A stretch of DNA of 6,066 nucleotides. Origin: JAEHDI01 sp035455185 (GTDB lineage Bacteria; Acidobacteriota; Terriglobia; Bryobacterales; Bryobacteraceae). The stretch spans positions 1 to 6,066 of the forward strand of contig DATIFQ010000072.1 in NCBI GenBank assembly GCA_035455185.1, given 5' to 3'. Under the pieces are notes generated by a model that was not told the DNA's origin, did no database searches, and saw only the letters and a program-made list of their open reading frames with translations. This document shows, piece by piece, positions 5,624 through 6,066 of the stretch. How positions within the stretch are numbered: the stretch's first letter is position 1; every line of letters begins with the position of its first letter. The translations under genes were made by a program, and so were the position numbers.

Positions 5624-6066
5624 ATGGAGTTGACCGACCAAAACGCTCAAGTGGAGCTCGACGCACTGCTCCAGGAGCAGCCCGATGCCACCGCGCCCCC
5701 CGCGCCCGACGATTCGTCGGAATCGCAGCTCTTGGCCATGCTGGAGGCCGTCGTCTACTTGACGGACGAACCGCTGTCGGCGGCGCAAATCGCCGCGGCG
5801 CTCGGCCAGCCGGCCGACAAGGTCGAGAAGGCCCTCGAAAGACTCGTCACCGAATACGAGAAGCCCGAGCACGGCGTCACCCTCCGGCACGTTGCCGGCG
5901 GGTACAAGATGACCACCAAGGCCGAGCATCACGAGGCGATCCGCGGCTTCGTCAAGAATCTCAAGCCGCCGCTCAAGCTCTCGCTGCCCGCGCTCGAGAC
6001 GCTCGCCCTGATCGCTTACAAGCAGCCCATCACGGCGCCGGAGATCATGGAGATCCGCGGCGTGCA
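5624..6066 (+). CDS. scpB: Segregation and condensation protein B, 3' end beyond window
   Basis: ScpB binds as a dimer to ScpA within the SMC condensin. The frame is open from the ATG at 5624 to the window edge, giving 147 complete codons without a stop. Residues 1-33 are a polar, Pro/Ala/Asp-rich lead that looks lineage-specific. From about residue 35 the first winged helix is clear (LLAMLEAVVYLTDEPLSAAQIAAALG), then the GVTLRHVAGGYKMTTK wing (84-99). The most conserved family block follows at 118-147, LKLSLPALETLALIAYKQ then PITAPEIMEIRGV. The second winged helix and C-terminus lie outside. Only a weak GGG precedes the ATG, which with the 5-nt gap after scpA suggests translation coupled to scpA. 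Confidence 0.95.
   Translation, partial: MELTDQNAQVELDALLQEQPDATAPPAPDDSSESQLLAMLEAVVYLTDEPLSAAQIAAALGQPADKVEKALERLVTEYEKPEHGVTLRHVAGGYKMTTKAEHHEAIRGFVKNLKPPLKLSLPALETLALIAYKQPITAPEIMEIRGV

Noticed and set aside
4845..5666. 273-codon minus-strand open frame opposite scpA
   Set aside because: It is antisense to a well-conserved scpA and shows Leu/Gly/His-rich shadow composition typical of GC-rich DNA; no family features.

Overview
The window looks like chromosomal DNA from a high-GC, Gram-negative-type bacterium. Protein style suggests an acidobacterium of the Solibacter/Bryobacter kind: exported proteins whose signal peptides end in WAQ or MGQ, a LolA-like/TlpA fusion, a secreted putative cyclase and a long-form YeiH-type transporter. 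This assignment is inferred from protein style and was not tested by a search.

Left part (1-1944): two divergent genes for exported proteins. On the minus strand is a thioredoxin-fold protein of the TlpA type with an N-terminal LolA-like domain and a DsbC-like CGYC active site. On the plus strand is a signal-peptide-bearing member of the putative cyclase / kynurenine formamidase-like metal hydrolase family. The 119-bp gap between them holds a good TATAAT box and Shine-Dalgarno for the minus-strand gene.

Middle-left part (1934-2779): a minus-strand pseudogene of a YeiH-type ('putative sulfate exporter') membrane transporter. One reading frame can be followed throughout, but it is broken by two in-frame TGA codons, and the C-terminal part is replaced by an unrelated tail that runs into the end of the cyclase gene. 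It is followed by a gene-free stretch of about 360 bp (2780-3139) that is AT-richer in part and ends in the promoter of the next operon.

Middle-right part (3092-4653): a complete AbiE-type toxin-antitoxin / phage-defence operon. AbiEi is a winged-helix antitoxin and autorepressor, and AbiEii is a nucleotidyltransferase toxin. The two overlap by 4 bp. A TATAAT box and inverted repeats lie directly upstream, as expected for autoregulation. This is the accessory module of the window.

Right part (4833-6066): the core chromosome-segregation pair scpA-scpB, kleisin and winged-helix subunits of the SMC condensin. scpB is cut by the window edge. The 179-bp gap before scpA carries two abutting 13-bp near-identical dyad units and a second inverted repeat. 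Overall, a defence module and a decaying transporter lie between exported-protein genes and a housekeeping operon. The known systems explain most of the window. The least explained items are the dyad repeats before scpA and the way the transporter has decayed.
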